DNA of 64,000 bases, taken from the NCBI GenBank assembly GCA_946800325.1, contig OX326959.1, forward strand, positions 25,427,447 to 25,491,446, read 5' to 3'. The position numbers and the translations under genes are program-made. Origin of the DNA: Luzula sylvatica (lineage: Eukaryota > Streptophyta > Magnoliopsida > Poales > Juncaceae). Below are positions 13,080-24,421 of this stretch, in pieces. Numbering within the stretch: position 1 is the first letter of the stretch; each line of letters opens with the position of its first letter. Under the pieces are notes generated by a model. The model was not told the origin of the DNA. It made no database searches and saw nothing but the letters and a program-made list of their open reading frames with translations.

Positions 13080-13620
13080 AAATTGTAGACATAGTTCGTT
13101 CGAATGAACAGAAAGTTTCGTTCGAACGGACTTAAGTCTTGTTTTCCTCCCGAAATTGCTAAAATTACCAGGAGCATGTTCGTCCTAACGAACCTATGGT
13201 CCATTCGAACGGACTACTATAGTCTCTTCGAACGAATACACTGTTAGTTCGAACGAATCAAAAAATATATTTTAAGAATTAATCTTGAAATCGGTTCGTT
13301 CGAACGAACATCAAGTTCCGTTCGAACGGACTTAAATCTCATTTTCTAAAAAACCAATCCAGGATTAGGTTCGTCCTAACGAACCATTGTTCGTTCGAAC
13401 GTACCACTATAGTGTGTTCGAACGAATGTACAATACGTTCAAAACGAATCTTATATTCGTTCTAACATATAATAATTTAATGACTTCGTTCGAACGAACA
13501 GCCAGTTCCGTTCGAACGAACCATTAATCCACAATTTTCTCCTGAATTCATTCGCGAATTTTCTGTGTCCGTTCGAACACAACACATGGTTCGTTCGAAC
13601 GAACATAGTACTGATATTAT
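13080..13620. repeat. Palindrome cluster TTCGTTCGAACGAAC in the retroelement leader
   Basis: About a dozen copies of the self-complementary word (G)TTCGTTCGAACGAA(C), intact or with one change, are spaced 20-50 bp apart just downstream of the PBS in element orientation. The same word occurs in the LTR at 14480-14630 and 7918-7975, and in the element at 61620-61910. Its function is unknown. Confidence 0.8.
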
Positions 13621-13851
13621 GATTTTTATTTTGATTTTGCTAATTTCAATTGTTTCTTAAACAATTGATCATGAAACTCTTTCATGATCCCTTCTAGATG
13701 CTATCAATCATCTCATGATTAATCTCTAGTAAGATTTTAACTTGTGAAAAATCAAAATTTAATAAAAAATGCTAAATCTAATGCAAGAACGAATAACAAT
13801 TATTCGTATCCGATTCGATCAATGAATCGACGACGATCGCTCTGATACCAC

Positions 13852-14732
13852 TGTTGGGTATCGACGTCACTACCGAGCCCCGCGCAGCGGATTGTGAGAG
13901 GCCCGGTACGACCCGATCCCGAGGACCTCGTCGACCACTCAAAAATACGAATCATGAAATGCAACTAAAACCTATGAAATTAACTCTTAATTCATAGAGA
14001 ATCATACCACGTGAAATTGATCACGGAGACGGGTTGATTCTTGCGTAGTTGCTGTTGTCTTTGCTTCGACTCCGGCGACACGCACGTCCCACGCCCGCGC
14101 AATTCGACACCTAATTCGAAGCTCCGATTTGTCGTATACAACCGGAATCGTTCCGGTTAAGATCCGACTTTGCTCTTCTTGGATCACAATAGAATCTCAA
14201 CTGAGATCTCTCTACCCGTATCCACCTCGAGTTATCGTCTTCCGGTTACACGTAAATCCTCCTAGTATATTTACGCGTAATCTTGCTTGAATCTGAATTT
14301 TGAGAACTCTTCTCCAAATTCACTCTATTCTCTAATGGTTTTCTTGAAGAAGAAGATGAAAAGAATCACCACACCATCTCTCTCCATATCTGAGAATTAA
14401 TACCATCAATCTCAGATCATGCCATTAATTACAGGACAATTAATTGGAGACAAAAACTGTCAACACAGAATTCGGAACATAGTTCGTTCGAACGCACCTT
14501 ACGGTTCGTTCGAACGAACTAGCCACTGTTAATGTGTTTCAGTTTTACATCTATTCGTTCGAACTGAATAACTTATTCAATAGAACGAACCATAGTTCGT
14601 TCGAACCATATTTGTTCGTTCGAACGAACCATCTCCTGATTCCTGAGTTTACACAATCTCATTGTGAACTCAACCATTTGATCATCCTTATTTGTACGTT
14701 CTTCTAGTTGATCCAAAACTGTATTTCCTTCA
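13852..14732 (-). repeat. 5-prime LTR of the copia element
   Basis: An 881-bp LTR. The GC-rich end block near 13866-13935 also occurs, reversed, in the solo LTR at 5094-6101 and, diverged, at about 62530-62575. Near its outer end it has several TTCGTTCGAACGAA palindromes. Its outer about 120 bp repeat almost exactly at 7955-8074. Confidence 0.85.
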
Positions 14733-15850
14733 AACATCATATCATATCATTGCATAGCATATATCATATCATTGCATCATAATCATCATGTTATCATCAT
14801 ATCATCATCATATAACAATCATGATCACCATACCATGAAAATTATCAGCATCATGATTATTGTGCTAATGTAGTTCATATGACATCATTGAACATGTTAT
14901 TTGACTCATGTGATTCTATTATGTTTTGTATGTACAAAGTAAATGAATCGTTTAGGATGAACATAACTCATGAAATTGCATTGTGTCTGTTGTGTACAAG
15001 GTAAACGAATGTGTCAAGACTTATTCATATCTCAAATATAGTTTATAAGATTTTATTGGACATGTTACGTGACTCATGTAATTCTATTATGTTTTATACG
15101 TACTGAGTACAAAGAAATTGATTGTCACTGAATCATGTAATTTTATCATACAACCAATGAAACATTGACTCATGTAATTCTATCAATAGAAACGGTTATG
15201 TTCTTCTTTCTACTAAAAAAGAAGTTTTAGTTTATATGATTTTATTGGACATGTTATGTGATTCATGTAATTCTATTATTTTTATACGTACTAAGTGCAA
15301 AGAAATTGACTATCAATGAATCATGTAATTCTATCATACAACCAATGAATCATTCACTCACGTAAAGACTCGAAATATGGAATTCACAAGAACATGAATA
15401 TAATTAGGGATGTTTACGTTTTGAGGTTAATATGACTCATTTAATTCTATTGCCTTTTATGTGTACAAAGTCAAAGAATCACTGAATGTCATGTATACAA
15501 AATAAACAAGTGCGTAAATCTCATTTATTTTCTCCTGACAATAGAAAGTGTTATGCGCGCACAAAGTACATCAAACACAAAAAAACCAAACTCTTAAAGA
15601 CTAGAAATCTGAAATTTACAACAACATGAATATAATTGGCAATGTTTATTTTTCCAGGTTAATATGACTCACGTAATTCTATTGTAATGTGAGAAATATC
15701 TTAATTGTTCAAGAAGGCCGGATCTTGAACAATTAAGATATTTCAATTTTACAATGTCAAAGGATATATATATACTGAGGCAATTGTAAAACGAATATAA
15801 CTCATGTAATTTCATTGCCTTTGTTGTTTACAAAAAAAGTGAATGTCTCA
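14733..15850. repeat. Degenerate tandem repeats, CATGTAATTCTATTATG type
   Basis: Several diverged copies of a segment with CTCATGTAATTCTATTATG, a TGTACAAAGT-like stretch and a GAATCA-containing stretch, at intervals of one to two hundred bases. The first 100 bases are ATCATATC-rich. No gene is supported. Confidence 0.6.
15693..15744. repeat. Perfect 22-bp inverted repeat with 8-nt loop
   Basis: The left arm 15693-15714 and right arm 15723-15744 are exact reverse complements around the loop AGGCCGGA. A similar but imperfect hairpin with a GCCGGA-containing loop is at 42241-42284 inside the Helitron. There is no T-run or adjacent gene to suggest a transcription terminator. Confidence 0.85.
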
Positions 15851-15856
15851 AAAAAT

Positions 15857-15872
15857 GACGATGATGATCATC

Positions 15873-15904
<32 letters not shown>

Positions 15905-15986
15905 CATCATCATCACCTTTATCACCCTTATCATCACCATCATATCATCATCATCATCACCACCATCATCATCATCATCATCATTG
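15857..15986. repeat. (CAT)n microsatellite, interrupted
   Basis: A mostly pure CAT repeat with a few CAC and CTT interruptions. It creates histidine-rich and aspartate/methionine-rich frames on opposite strands, which are rejected as genes. Confidence 0.9.
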
Positions 15987-15999
15987 TTCTCCCGATTTG

Positions 16000-16700
16000 C
16001 CGATGATGTGTAAAAAATATCATGATTTACTGAGGCAAACACACCAAAAAAGAATTGAAGACTGTGTTTGTTTTTGAGAACGCATTTGATTGTGTATTCT
16101 TTTAATAATTGAATTGATTAAAACTTGGTATTATTGTAATTCCTATATTCTATCTTCTGTAATGTTATTTATTTTTTGGATTGTGAAATATTTCAATTTT
16201 CTGTATTATATTTTTATATGTTATATTCTTATATGTTATGTGCAATGTATTCATAGTTCGTCAATATCATGCGCGCATCCAACATACGCCGTATATTCAT
16301 TTAAATTTGAAAAACTATACCGATTTGCGACACTCCACCAAAAAGGAAAAAAATAAAATTAAACACCACTAAAAAAAGATAAAGAATAAAAAAAAATAAC
16401 ATATCACAAAAAAATAACCAGTTACAAAATCGAAAACACCCGCGCCGAAAAAAAAGCTAGTTGTATCCAAATTTTCTAAATAAACTTTAGTGCATCCCAA
16501 TAAGCCCCAAAGTTGAAGCGTGATAAGGGGATTTTTCATCATTTTTTACATGCACAAAATATAGAATTTTAACACATACATATGATTAAAGTGTACCAAA
16601 TATTCATAATTCCAAATTATTGAGATTAAATACTTTAATATATGTTTTGTGTTAATTTCAGGTCTAAAGTGCAAAATCTCGCAAAACCAGGAATGTGAAT
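16000..16700. other. Intergenic, no gene seen
   Basis: AT-rich; A-rich tracts at 16340-16420. Nothing supportable. Confidence 0.45.
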
Positions 16701-18640
16701 GGATTGGTCTCATCGTGCCGATCGATTTGATATATCATATGATGATATTTGACGGAAGCATGAGAGAGAAATCGAGCTTTCACTCCAACGGGTCAAGAAC
16801 GTGATCCGTTACACGGATGGACGCACCTGAGTCGAAACTGACTCATTTCACCGAGGCCAGCACGCCAGCACCCATTTAACCGTCTCCAGATCCTCTGTGG
16901 CAGCAAATATTAAATAATCCCATATACAAATCCCAAAAACCCATCTTTATTGACTTGCCACATGAAGAGCCACAAAGCAAACCTTACACCGAATCCTAGT
17001 CTTTGACCAGTCAACATGATGTGTCGTACGATCCTGTGTGGCAGTCGGCGCATGTGATCCGCGCTGCGCACCACAACTCCTCTCTCTTCCTCTCCAACTG
17101 CACGATCGGACGCACGGTTATATCCGCAGACAATCTGGCCAGTTTGTTTAAACAAACTCTTTTGGCTCCAACAGTCTTAAATTTCCACTCCATTTCTATC
17201 TAACCGTACTCTCCATTTACGGAATTTATTGAAGGTATTAAAACTGGTCTCAGCCCAACTCTCCCTCTCCTTTTTCTGCTCAATGGAGATGAACACTTCA
17301 TTTATGGTATTTTCGCATGAATTAAGAGGAATTAATCTGAATTTTTGGAAAATATCTTCAAGTGTATTTTTGCGTTTTCTTGGCCGTCCGATCTCCAAAT
17401 TGGATGCGGTTTTGAGCGTTGGATTCATGGTAACATTCTCTACCTAACTATGCAAGTGGAACTCTCAGATCTGGAAATTTTGGATTTTTCTACCCTCTTT
17501 TTCCCTATAAAAGAAATCCATGACCACACTCTCTCTTACCCTTGGACCTCTTGGGTCAACCACTCCATTCTTGGGGAAGGTAAGGTCTTAGCCTCTTCCC
17601 CCCTCCATTGTTGAGAGCTCTCTAGCTCCCTTTGCTCATCGTTGAGCCATTTTCGCCGAGAAGATCGTGTCTTAGCACGGTTTCCGAGGCCGTTCCGAGG
17701 AGCTATTCCTCTCTCCAATCTCTCCCAAAGCTGAAGAAAGTTGTTCTCCCCGTCCTCTCATCTCCTCTCAAGGCGTGAAGGCTCGAGGACTTCGCCAAGA
17801 TCCGTTCTTGGACTCGAATTCCCTTTTTCGGTATTTCTTTCTCTAGATTTAGTGTTTTAATTAGGGATTTGTTAGATATGAATGAAATCAGTTTGTGAAC
17901 TTGTTCTATATTGATAGATATAATTTGTAGAATTTTTGTTGAATTTTTCTTGCATTTTATCTATTTTTTCTTTGTGAAATACTCAAATTCTGGTGCTGAT
18001 TTGTTTGATCTGTTTGAGGAATTTTTAGATCTGATAATATTCATTGTTTGTCATCACTGTTTAGATCTGAATCTCTAGTTTAAAACATATTTTGAATCAA
18101 ACAATTCTCTGCAATTTCCTATTTGATATGAATTTTTGAAATTTGTTACTCAACCTCAAAATTGTCTGGACTATTCTGTAATTTGCCAGGGACCTGTTTG
18201 TAATTCGATCATTACTTTTTACTGAAATATCAAACCTGTGAAATTCTTCTGTTCTCTCTCTTAGTATTAAATAGTGAATCTTTGTGCCAAATTTGAGATC
18301 TTGATTTGTGATCTATAATTTTGTAAAAAAACATTTAATACCTAAAATACCCTTGTGATCAATCATCTTTATAAATTCGAAAATTGTGTGTATGAAAGTG
18401 AGATTTTGACCAGAGATTTGTGAAGCCTAAACATTGATTGTGACAAAATATTATAGCCTCTGGACCAATAGAAATAATTCTTGAATTACAATTTCGATTA
18501 TACGCAAAATTTCCTTGGATCGAACCTATACTTATCACTTGATTAGTATTTGTTATAAATTGTTTTGATTAACTCGTGAGATTGAATTTACACTTTTAAA
18601 CGACCTGTTTTACGTGTTATCAAAGCGATTAAGCAAAGTA
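16700..18640 (+). promoter_or_regulatory. Orphan promoter/leader-like segment, possibly a decayed LTR
   Basis: The sequence becomes GC-richer from about 16,800. A good TATA box (CCCTATAAAAG) lies at about 17,504-17,514, followed by a CT-rich leader-like stretch to about 17,830, then a T-rich intron-like stretch. No coding exon follows. At about 18,619 is TGTTATCAAAGCGATT, which resembles a mutated initiator-tRNA PBS (TGGTATCAGAGC). Two readings are possible: a promoter that has lost its gene, or an old LTR with U3/R/U5 and a decayed PBS. No paired LTR was identified. Confidence 0.3.
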
Positions 18641-20300
18641 AAGCAGCCCAAATGCCTATGAATGTCGTTATTACAACCCATGTCTTAATTTAATTGAGCC
18701 ATAGATAAATACTAGTTGGGTCCAATTTTCAAGCCCAAATTTATTTTCTTAAAGAACCCACTTGGGCCTCTGTCTCATAAAATTAGAATTATTTATAAAA
18801 AATATATACTAAAAATCACATAAAATTCTTCATACTTCCAAGACTTCCAAGTTTTGCATTGCAAAGAAATAAAATCACTTTTCTTAAGCTTGCTACTCAG
18901 CACTAGAACGAACTACTTTTCTTGTTAATACTCAAATGAGCTACTTCTAATTAATGTGATTATTGTATATGGAGAAAGATTGATATTATCCCACTTAATT
19001 AAAAAGCTACAAAACTTAGGTGTGAAGATTAAGATTTGTGTTCTCTAATTATCGATAACTCTTGCATGGGCCCATTCCAAATCAATCATCAATCATCATT
19101 ATCAATTCTCTAACTCATTTTTATGTATCTTGAACTCGAAGCTAAATTCCTACCTATAGGTTATGGATCAGCTAGTACAATTATAATTATAATTATACCT
19201 CAAACAACACTTGTTTAGTATTCAGACAACAACCCCGGTTAATATCAACCATATTATTAGCCAATGGTAATACTAACTCTCAATTTATCAATCCTTATTT
19301 TAGACATATGTTTATGAAATCTCATCATTTCACATCATCACAATCATTTAGACACTTGTATTGAAAATGATATTTGTCAAAATATGAACTATGAGTTCAG
19401 TATTAATTCTTTATGATATGTTTTATTAGTAGACATTTACGTGTCAATTATTTTACATATAGTTCTGAACAATTTCATGTTGAATCGGTTTTATTTAATT
19501 TTTAATCATTTCACATTATGTTACATTATAAAATGTGAAAAATTTAGATATCTAACATTAATTAAGTAATATATAATATCATAAAACATGCGTCAATTAG
19601 TATTTTTTTAATCTAATTTTAAAAAATTATGATATATGATCACTTGAATTTTATCTTTATTTTAAGTTTTATATTATAATATATCCAATGTTTTTTTCTT
19701 TAGCTTAAAGTTATGAACATAATTATGTAAGAATATACAATATAAAAGTAAGTATAATTACATTAGTGACTTGTAGGTCTAATTATTAATATTTCTAAAA
19801 CTATAATTTAAAAAAAAATTGTGCGTACTACTAAGTATGTTATATTTTCATTGTTACTCAAAAAAAATTCATGTTAATCTTTTAAAAAATTAATAAAATG
19901 AAAGATATTAATTTACCATACACAAATAATTTCTTCAACTCATAAAACATATGTTCTTCTATAATAAACATGAAGATAAAAATTTACATGACACAAATAA
20001 TTTCTTGAACTTTCAAAATGTTGCTATTATTGTTAGATATGTAAATTTAAAAATATCATATGATTTTGCTTTTTATTTATGTCCATTCATGCTATTTTAT
20101 TATTTTATTAGTATTTTTTTTTTGTATGTCGTATTAGAATACTAAATAAATATTTCGCGTGCTGTCAGATTCGAAAAAATTATAATAATTTTTTCATCAT
20201 CGAACTTCTTTTATCGATATGATTTTTATTACATTCCCAAAAAATGACAATTAAACATTATATGTACGACAAAACAAATGAAACAAACCCGCCACGAAGT
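18640..20300. other. Intergenic, no gene seen
   Basis: Strongly AT-rich. The only frame over 60 codons (19951-20145) is of AT-rich composition with no recognisable feature. Nothing is called. Confidence 0.5.
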
Positions 20301-20304
20301 GTGG

Positions 20305-22350
20305 GTAATCTCCCAAAAAAATGAATTTTTTTGACATGTAGCCTTTACAAAAATCCAATTTGTGAAAAGAGTTATGTTTTTTCCAAATTTTCAAAATTAG
20401 CTCTTTCCCCAAGCCCTGGCGAAAGATACTTGTCTTTCGCCGGATGTTCTGGCGAAAGTATTTTAATCATTATTTGTGCACGTTAACTTGAAAAAAAATT
20501 AAATGAGTCACTTTCGCCAAGCCCCTCCGAAGAAAGAGGCAAATAATTTTTTTATATTAATTTTTAGAATTATTTTCATTTTAAAATAGCAAAAAAAATG
20601 CATTTTCTCTAGCCCTGCTGACGAATGTGCTTGTTCAGGAAACTTTCTGTAATATTTTAAGGACCTATATGTAAAACCGTCATTACTTTTTACTGGTATG
20701 TCCAAATTGAAATCCTAGATTAGTTATTGTGTGTTGAATGATTGTGTGAAATTGGGTAGTTTTATCTCGAATTTCCAATTTATTTATGTTTTTTCTAATA
20801 ATTATGGATTTATGTGAAAAATTAGCATTATGAGATTTTTGGTGATGTTTAAAATTATATAAAAAATAATTCTTAATTATTTACCTTTTTGTGCATCTTT
20901 TTCATTATTGTAAAACGAAAGAGAAAGCAATCCATCTTACTTTGTTGTTCTCGCGGGTAAGATTGCCCGTGGGTGTCATTATCTCTGAGGTGAAATCGGC
21001 TCTTGGTGGTGGTGCTCTTGGCTTCTATAAAGTGTTGTCATCGTTCTGATCCGCGCCTCTAGTAGATGTGCATGGTACATATCGATTATATGATGTGGCT
21101 CCTAAGCATGTCTTCACTGAGGTGATCGTCAGCTTATTGGTTAGTCGTAGAGTCGATATTGTATTCTGTGATCCATATCCTGACACTAAGTATTATAGGA
21201 CAGGCAGTCAAGTGTTAGTTGGTACATGTAGATCTGATTCTTTCTTCGAGGAGAATGTGTTGTCTCAGTTCATTGAGGAGTGCAATATGTGTGGGAGTAT
21301 TACTTATCAGAAACCCGGTGATGCTGGATTTTGTATATCATGACAAATATTCACTCTGTAATGCGCCCAATAATTTGTCTGTTAATAAGAAAATAAAAAG
21401 ATAAAAAATATTTGTATAATTAGGTTAAATTGGTATCAAAATTTTGTATTTTTTGTCATGTTTTGTGAAGTAGATTTCACTATTTTCTATATCTTTTAAA
21501 ATCATGAAAAAATATCATGTTTAATATTCATTGTGTCTAGTATGTTCAGGATTTTGTCTCACTCAATTTCATTTATTTTTCTATTTTATTATAATTTTTA
21601 GAAATAAAAATAAGATGAACTTCTAAAAATCATAATAAATAGAAAAATAAATGAAACTGAGTGAGATAAAATCCTGAACAAACTAGACACGATAAAAATT
21701 AAACGTGATATTTTTTTGATGATTTTAAAAGAAAAGGAAATCAGTGAAATCTATTTTACAAAACATGACAAAAAAAATGGAGAATTTTGATAGCAATTTA
21801 ACATAATTATCCAAATATTTTTTATCTTTTTATTTTCTTATTAAACAGACAAATTTCCAAACATAAAAAAGATGCACAAACATGTAAATAATAAAGAAAT
21901 ATTTTTTATATAATTTTAAACATCACACGAAATCTCGTAATGCTAATTTTTCACATAAATCCATTATTAATACAAAAATATAAATAAATTGGAAATTCAA
22001 GATAAATCTATTCAAATTCACACAATTAAAAATCTAACAAACAAACGGAATTCAATTTGGACATAACAGTAAAAAGTAGTGACAGATTTACATACAGGTC
22101 CTTAAAATCTTACAGAAAAATAGATTTTTTTTTGCTATTTTAAAATTAAAATAATTATAAAAATTAATAAAAAATATTATTTTCCTCTTTCGCCAGAAGG
22201 ACTGACAAAAATGACTTATTTAATTTTTTTTTCAAGTTACCGTGCAAAAATAATGATGAAACATTTTTGCATGGCTCTCTGGCAAAAGGCAATTTTTTTG
22301 CAAATTTGGCAAAAACATATTTCTCCTTATAAAATTTTTTTGAGAAAAAT
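20305..22350. mobile_element. Long inverted-repeat element with apparent captured fragment
   Basis: Sequence from about 20,340 to 20,915 and from about 21,375 to 21,600 matches the reverse complement of about 22,310 back to 21,615, giving imperfect arms of roughly 700-800 bp meeting near 21,605. The arms carry CTTTCGCC/GGCGAAAG words. The left arm alone is interrupted by about 450 bp of different composition (about 20,920-21,372) that contains an open frame. This is the layout of fold-back or Mutator-like elements carrying gene fragments. I could not fix the exact ends or a target duplication. Confidence 0.65.
21068..21343 (+). CDS. Unrecognised 91-codon frame in the captured segment
   Basis: The frame starts MHGTYRLYDVAPKHV. 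It has balanced amino-acid composition (several Cys, a VDIVFCDPYPDTKYY stretch), unlike the AT-rich junk frames around it, and sits only in the segment unique to the left arm. Open sequence in the same frame upstream (from about 20,940) is broken by a stop near 21,050. I do not recognise the family. It is most likely a fragment of a host gene captured by the transposon rather than a functional gene. Confidence 0.3.
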   Translation: MHGTYRLYDVAPKHVFTEVIVSLLVSRRVDIVFCDPYPDTKYYRTGSQVLVGTCRSDSFFEENVLSQFIEECNMCGSITYQKPGDAGFCIS

Positions 22351-23034
22351 AGAGTAAGTTCTTGCGCCCTACTTCTATTGTTTTATTATAATAATTTCGT
22401 TCATACAAATTGAGATGTTTGTCCTAAATATAAAAAGCTAATCCTAAACAACTCTAATTATCTCTATGAACTAATTATTACAAAATAGTAACTAAGTCTA
22501 ATTAAGATAATAAACCTATCTTCAATTCCTGGTTCCGCGTCTATTTCTCCTTATAAATTGGGCTTGTGTAAAGTTTACACGTCAAAAAAAAAATCCATAT
22601 AATTAGTATTTATAAAAAAGTGAGTGAATTTTTCTAAAATAGTCTCGAGGATTTTTAAGATCACAAATGATGCTACGAATTATAGCGATAACTCCAACAG
22701 GCAAAACAAAATTCAACACCACATCATATCAAATTTATTTTGTAATTCCACCAATGTAATTTTTCATGGAAATTCAAATATATTTACAAAATATTTGCCT
22801 CCTCTTCATCTAAATTTATGTTCATCTAAATTATGTTCTTTCAATGAGGAGGCAAAATCAAAGGTTAAAAAACCCACAAACAAATTGAACAAAATAACAT
22901 AGAACTTCATCTAAATTTGTATCTGAATTCATCTTTTACCCATCTGAGCATCATCAATGGTTGCTTCCACCTTCCAACAATCAAAATGTGCATCATCGCC
23001 CAATTTCTTCCAACAAAGAATCCATTAAATTTCC
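22351..23034. other. Intergenic, no gene seen
   Basis: AT-rich, with a 92-codon plus frame of low information at 22624-22902. The segment next to 23035 should contain the 3-prime UTR of the minus-strand gene. Confidence 0.45.
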
Positions 23035-23817
23035 TTATTTCTCTGTTTTAATAGATAATGGAGATGGAGGAAGAGGAATTACTTGCCCATTCTCTCTACT
23101 TTTCCCAACAACAATGGTGATATATTCATCTCCATTTCCTCGACTCCTCGACCCGTCCATAAGACTCCTCTGAAGCTTCTCTTCTGCATCTTTCAGAAAC
23201 TTGAATTTTGGAGGAGGCGAATAAGCCGATTCGAACAATGGGTTGAAACCAACCTGCTTAAAGGAACTCAAATTAGCCAAATTTTGGGCACCAAGAAGAG
23301 GGGGTGAGGATAAAGGAGTCATTAATGGAGTCATCAATGGAGTTTCAGAGCAATGCAAAAGATCACCCAAGCTTCTCCCCCTCGATCCCTTGCGACTTCT
23401 CCCACCTCTAGAACGCCCATCGTCAGATTCTAAGTCTTCTCTGGTTTCTTCATTAATGGTGAAAAGAAACCTTGGCGGGCCTGATAAGCTGTGTAATCTC
23501 ATCAGCTCTACATCTATGCTCTCATCTACATTAATGGCGGGTTTCAAAAGAGTATCTTTCGAAGTAAGTTCAATTGGGTCTTCGATAGGATTTGCATGTG
23601 GATTTAGGGAAGAATCGGTTTGGTCTAGATTTGAGTGCTTGAAACAGAGGAAGGGGGTGAAGTATTTGGATGAAAATGTGGTGAAATTTGGTCGTGAGAT
23701 TGAATTCGATCTTCTCTTTTTCAAAAAAAAAATGTAGTATAGTTCTGCTATTAAAGCTAAGAAAAGAAGGCTTGATAAAATAGCTAGACCTACGCCCAAA
23801 TTGCTCAAAGATTTCAT
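23035..23817 (-). CDS. Uncharacterised plant membrane-anchored protein, 260 aa
   Basis: A single-exon gene on the minus strand. I chose the Met at 23817 (MKSLSNLGVGLAIL) because it places one strong hydrophobic segment at residues 7-30, followed by a basic KKRR stop-transfer run. The upstream in-frame Met at 23928 would add 37 residues of leader-like sequence. The rest is soluble and low-complexity: Ser/Asp/Arg-rich near the middle, with a conserved-looking block MRLHSLSGPPRFLFTINEET and an acidic DLESDDGRS run. I recall uncharacterised plant proteins with a GPPRFLFTI...EETKEDLESEDG signature, which this matches. It is probably a single-pass type III membrane protein facing the cytosol. Biochemical function is unknown. 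Leader and promoter are upstream to about 24,420, with a GA-repeat tract. Confidence 0.8.
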   Translation of the reverse strand: MKSLSNLGVGLAILSSLLFLALIAELYYIFFLKKRRSNSISRPNFTTFSSKYFTPFLCFKHSNLDQTDSSLNPHANPIEDPIELTSKDTLLKPAINVDESIDVELMRLHSLSGPPRFLFTINEETREDLESDDGRSRGGRSRKGSRGRSLGDLLHCSETPLMTPLMTPLSSPPLLGAQNLANLSSFKQVGFNPLFESAYSPPPKFKFLKDAEEKLQRSLMDGSRSRGNGDEYITIVVGKSRENGQVIPLPPSPLSIKTEK

Positions 23818-24390
23818 CTTTTCACAAAAGGAAATAAAAAGAAGTTTCTTTTCACAAAAATGGCAAGAATTGGGGGGCAGCTTAAATTTTTTTTTTGTAA
23901 AATGTACAAATAAGAATGAAAAGTTCACAAAATCAAATAGCTCCGCAAGGAAAAGAGAAGAATCGCCTAACTGCTCAAAGAGGCTTGATTTTCAATAGTT
24001 GAAGAATGAAAAGCTGCGAACTTTGGTATAAGAATCGCAAATCCAGACCCAAATAGATTAGCTCAAACACTGCCAAATTCAAATCTTTTTAAAAACAAAA
24101 CAAAATCAAATAAGAAACCAACAAATTTACCTGATTTGCTATCAACCAATAAGTTCGGGCACAAAACAAATTAAATAGAGAAAAATATGAGCAAAAAAGA
24201 AAAAAGAGATATAAAAACAAGGGAGAAAACCTAAAAGCACTCGTGGGTACTCGAAACTTTCTCGAGATGTTTGTGTTTGTATGGTTGAATGAATGAATTG
24301 CTCTAAACTTTGGTAAAGGCTCTTTCTTGTTTCTTCCTCTCTGTCTCACATGTGAAGATCCTTGGCTTTGTTATTGCTGTGGTCTTATCT

Positions 24391-24421
<31 letters not shown>
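24391..24421. repeat. (GA)n tract upstream of the minus-strand gene
   Basis: A GAGAGA run about 570 bp upstream of the ATG at 23817. On the gene strand it reads CT, a common feature of plant core promoters and leaders. Confidence 0.6.

Larger units (their letters stand above)
7917..14732 (-). mobile_element. Decayed Ty1/copia retrotransposon, 3-prime LTR truncated
   Basis: Read on the minus strand, the complete LTR is 13852-14732 (starts TGAAGGAAATAC, ends CCCAACA). It is followed by a PBS complementary to initiator tRNA-Met (TGGTATCAGAGC, plus coordinates 13839-13850). At the other end a purine tract (GAGTGGGAGAC) precedes a second LTR start at 8074, but only about 158 bp of that LTR survive before the minisatellite. 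The internal region has many stops. Recognisable remains are reverse transcriptase (about 9900-10520, including VYVTQPNGFTDQ and NGVKLSEDRC) and RNase H with the following tail (about 9250-9560, including NVAEPFTKT). The domain order and the PBS/PPT arrangement fit Ty1/copia. No intact open frame remains, so it is not expected to be autonomous. Confidence 0.88.

Noticed and set aside
15850..15990. CRISPR-like array
   Set aside because: Simple CAT repeats without spacers; the genome is eukaryotic.
15815..16042. Histidine-rich and Asp/Met-rich frames
   Set aside because: Direct products of the (CAT)n microsatellite.
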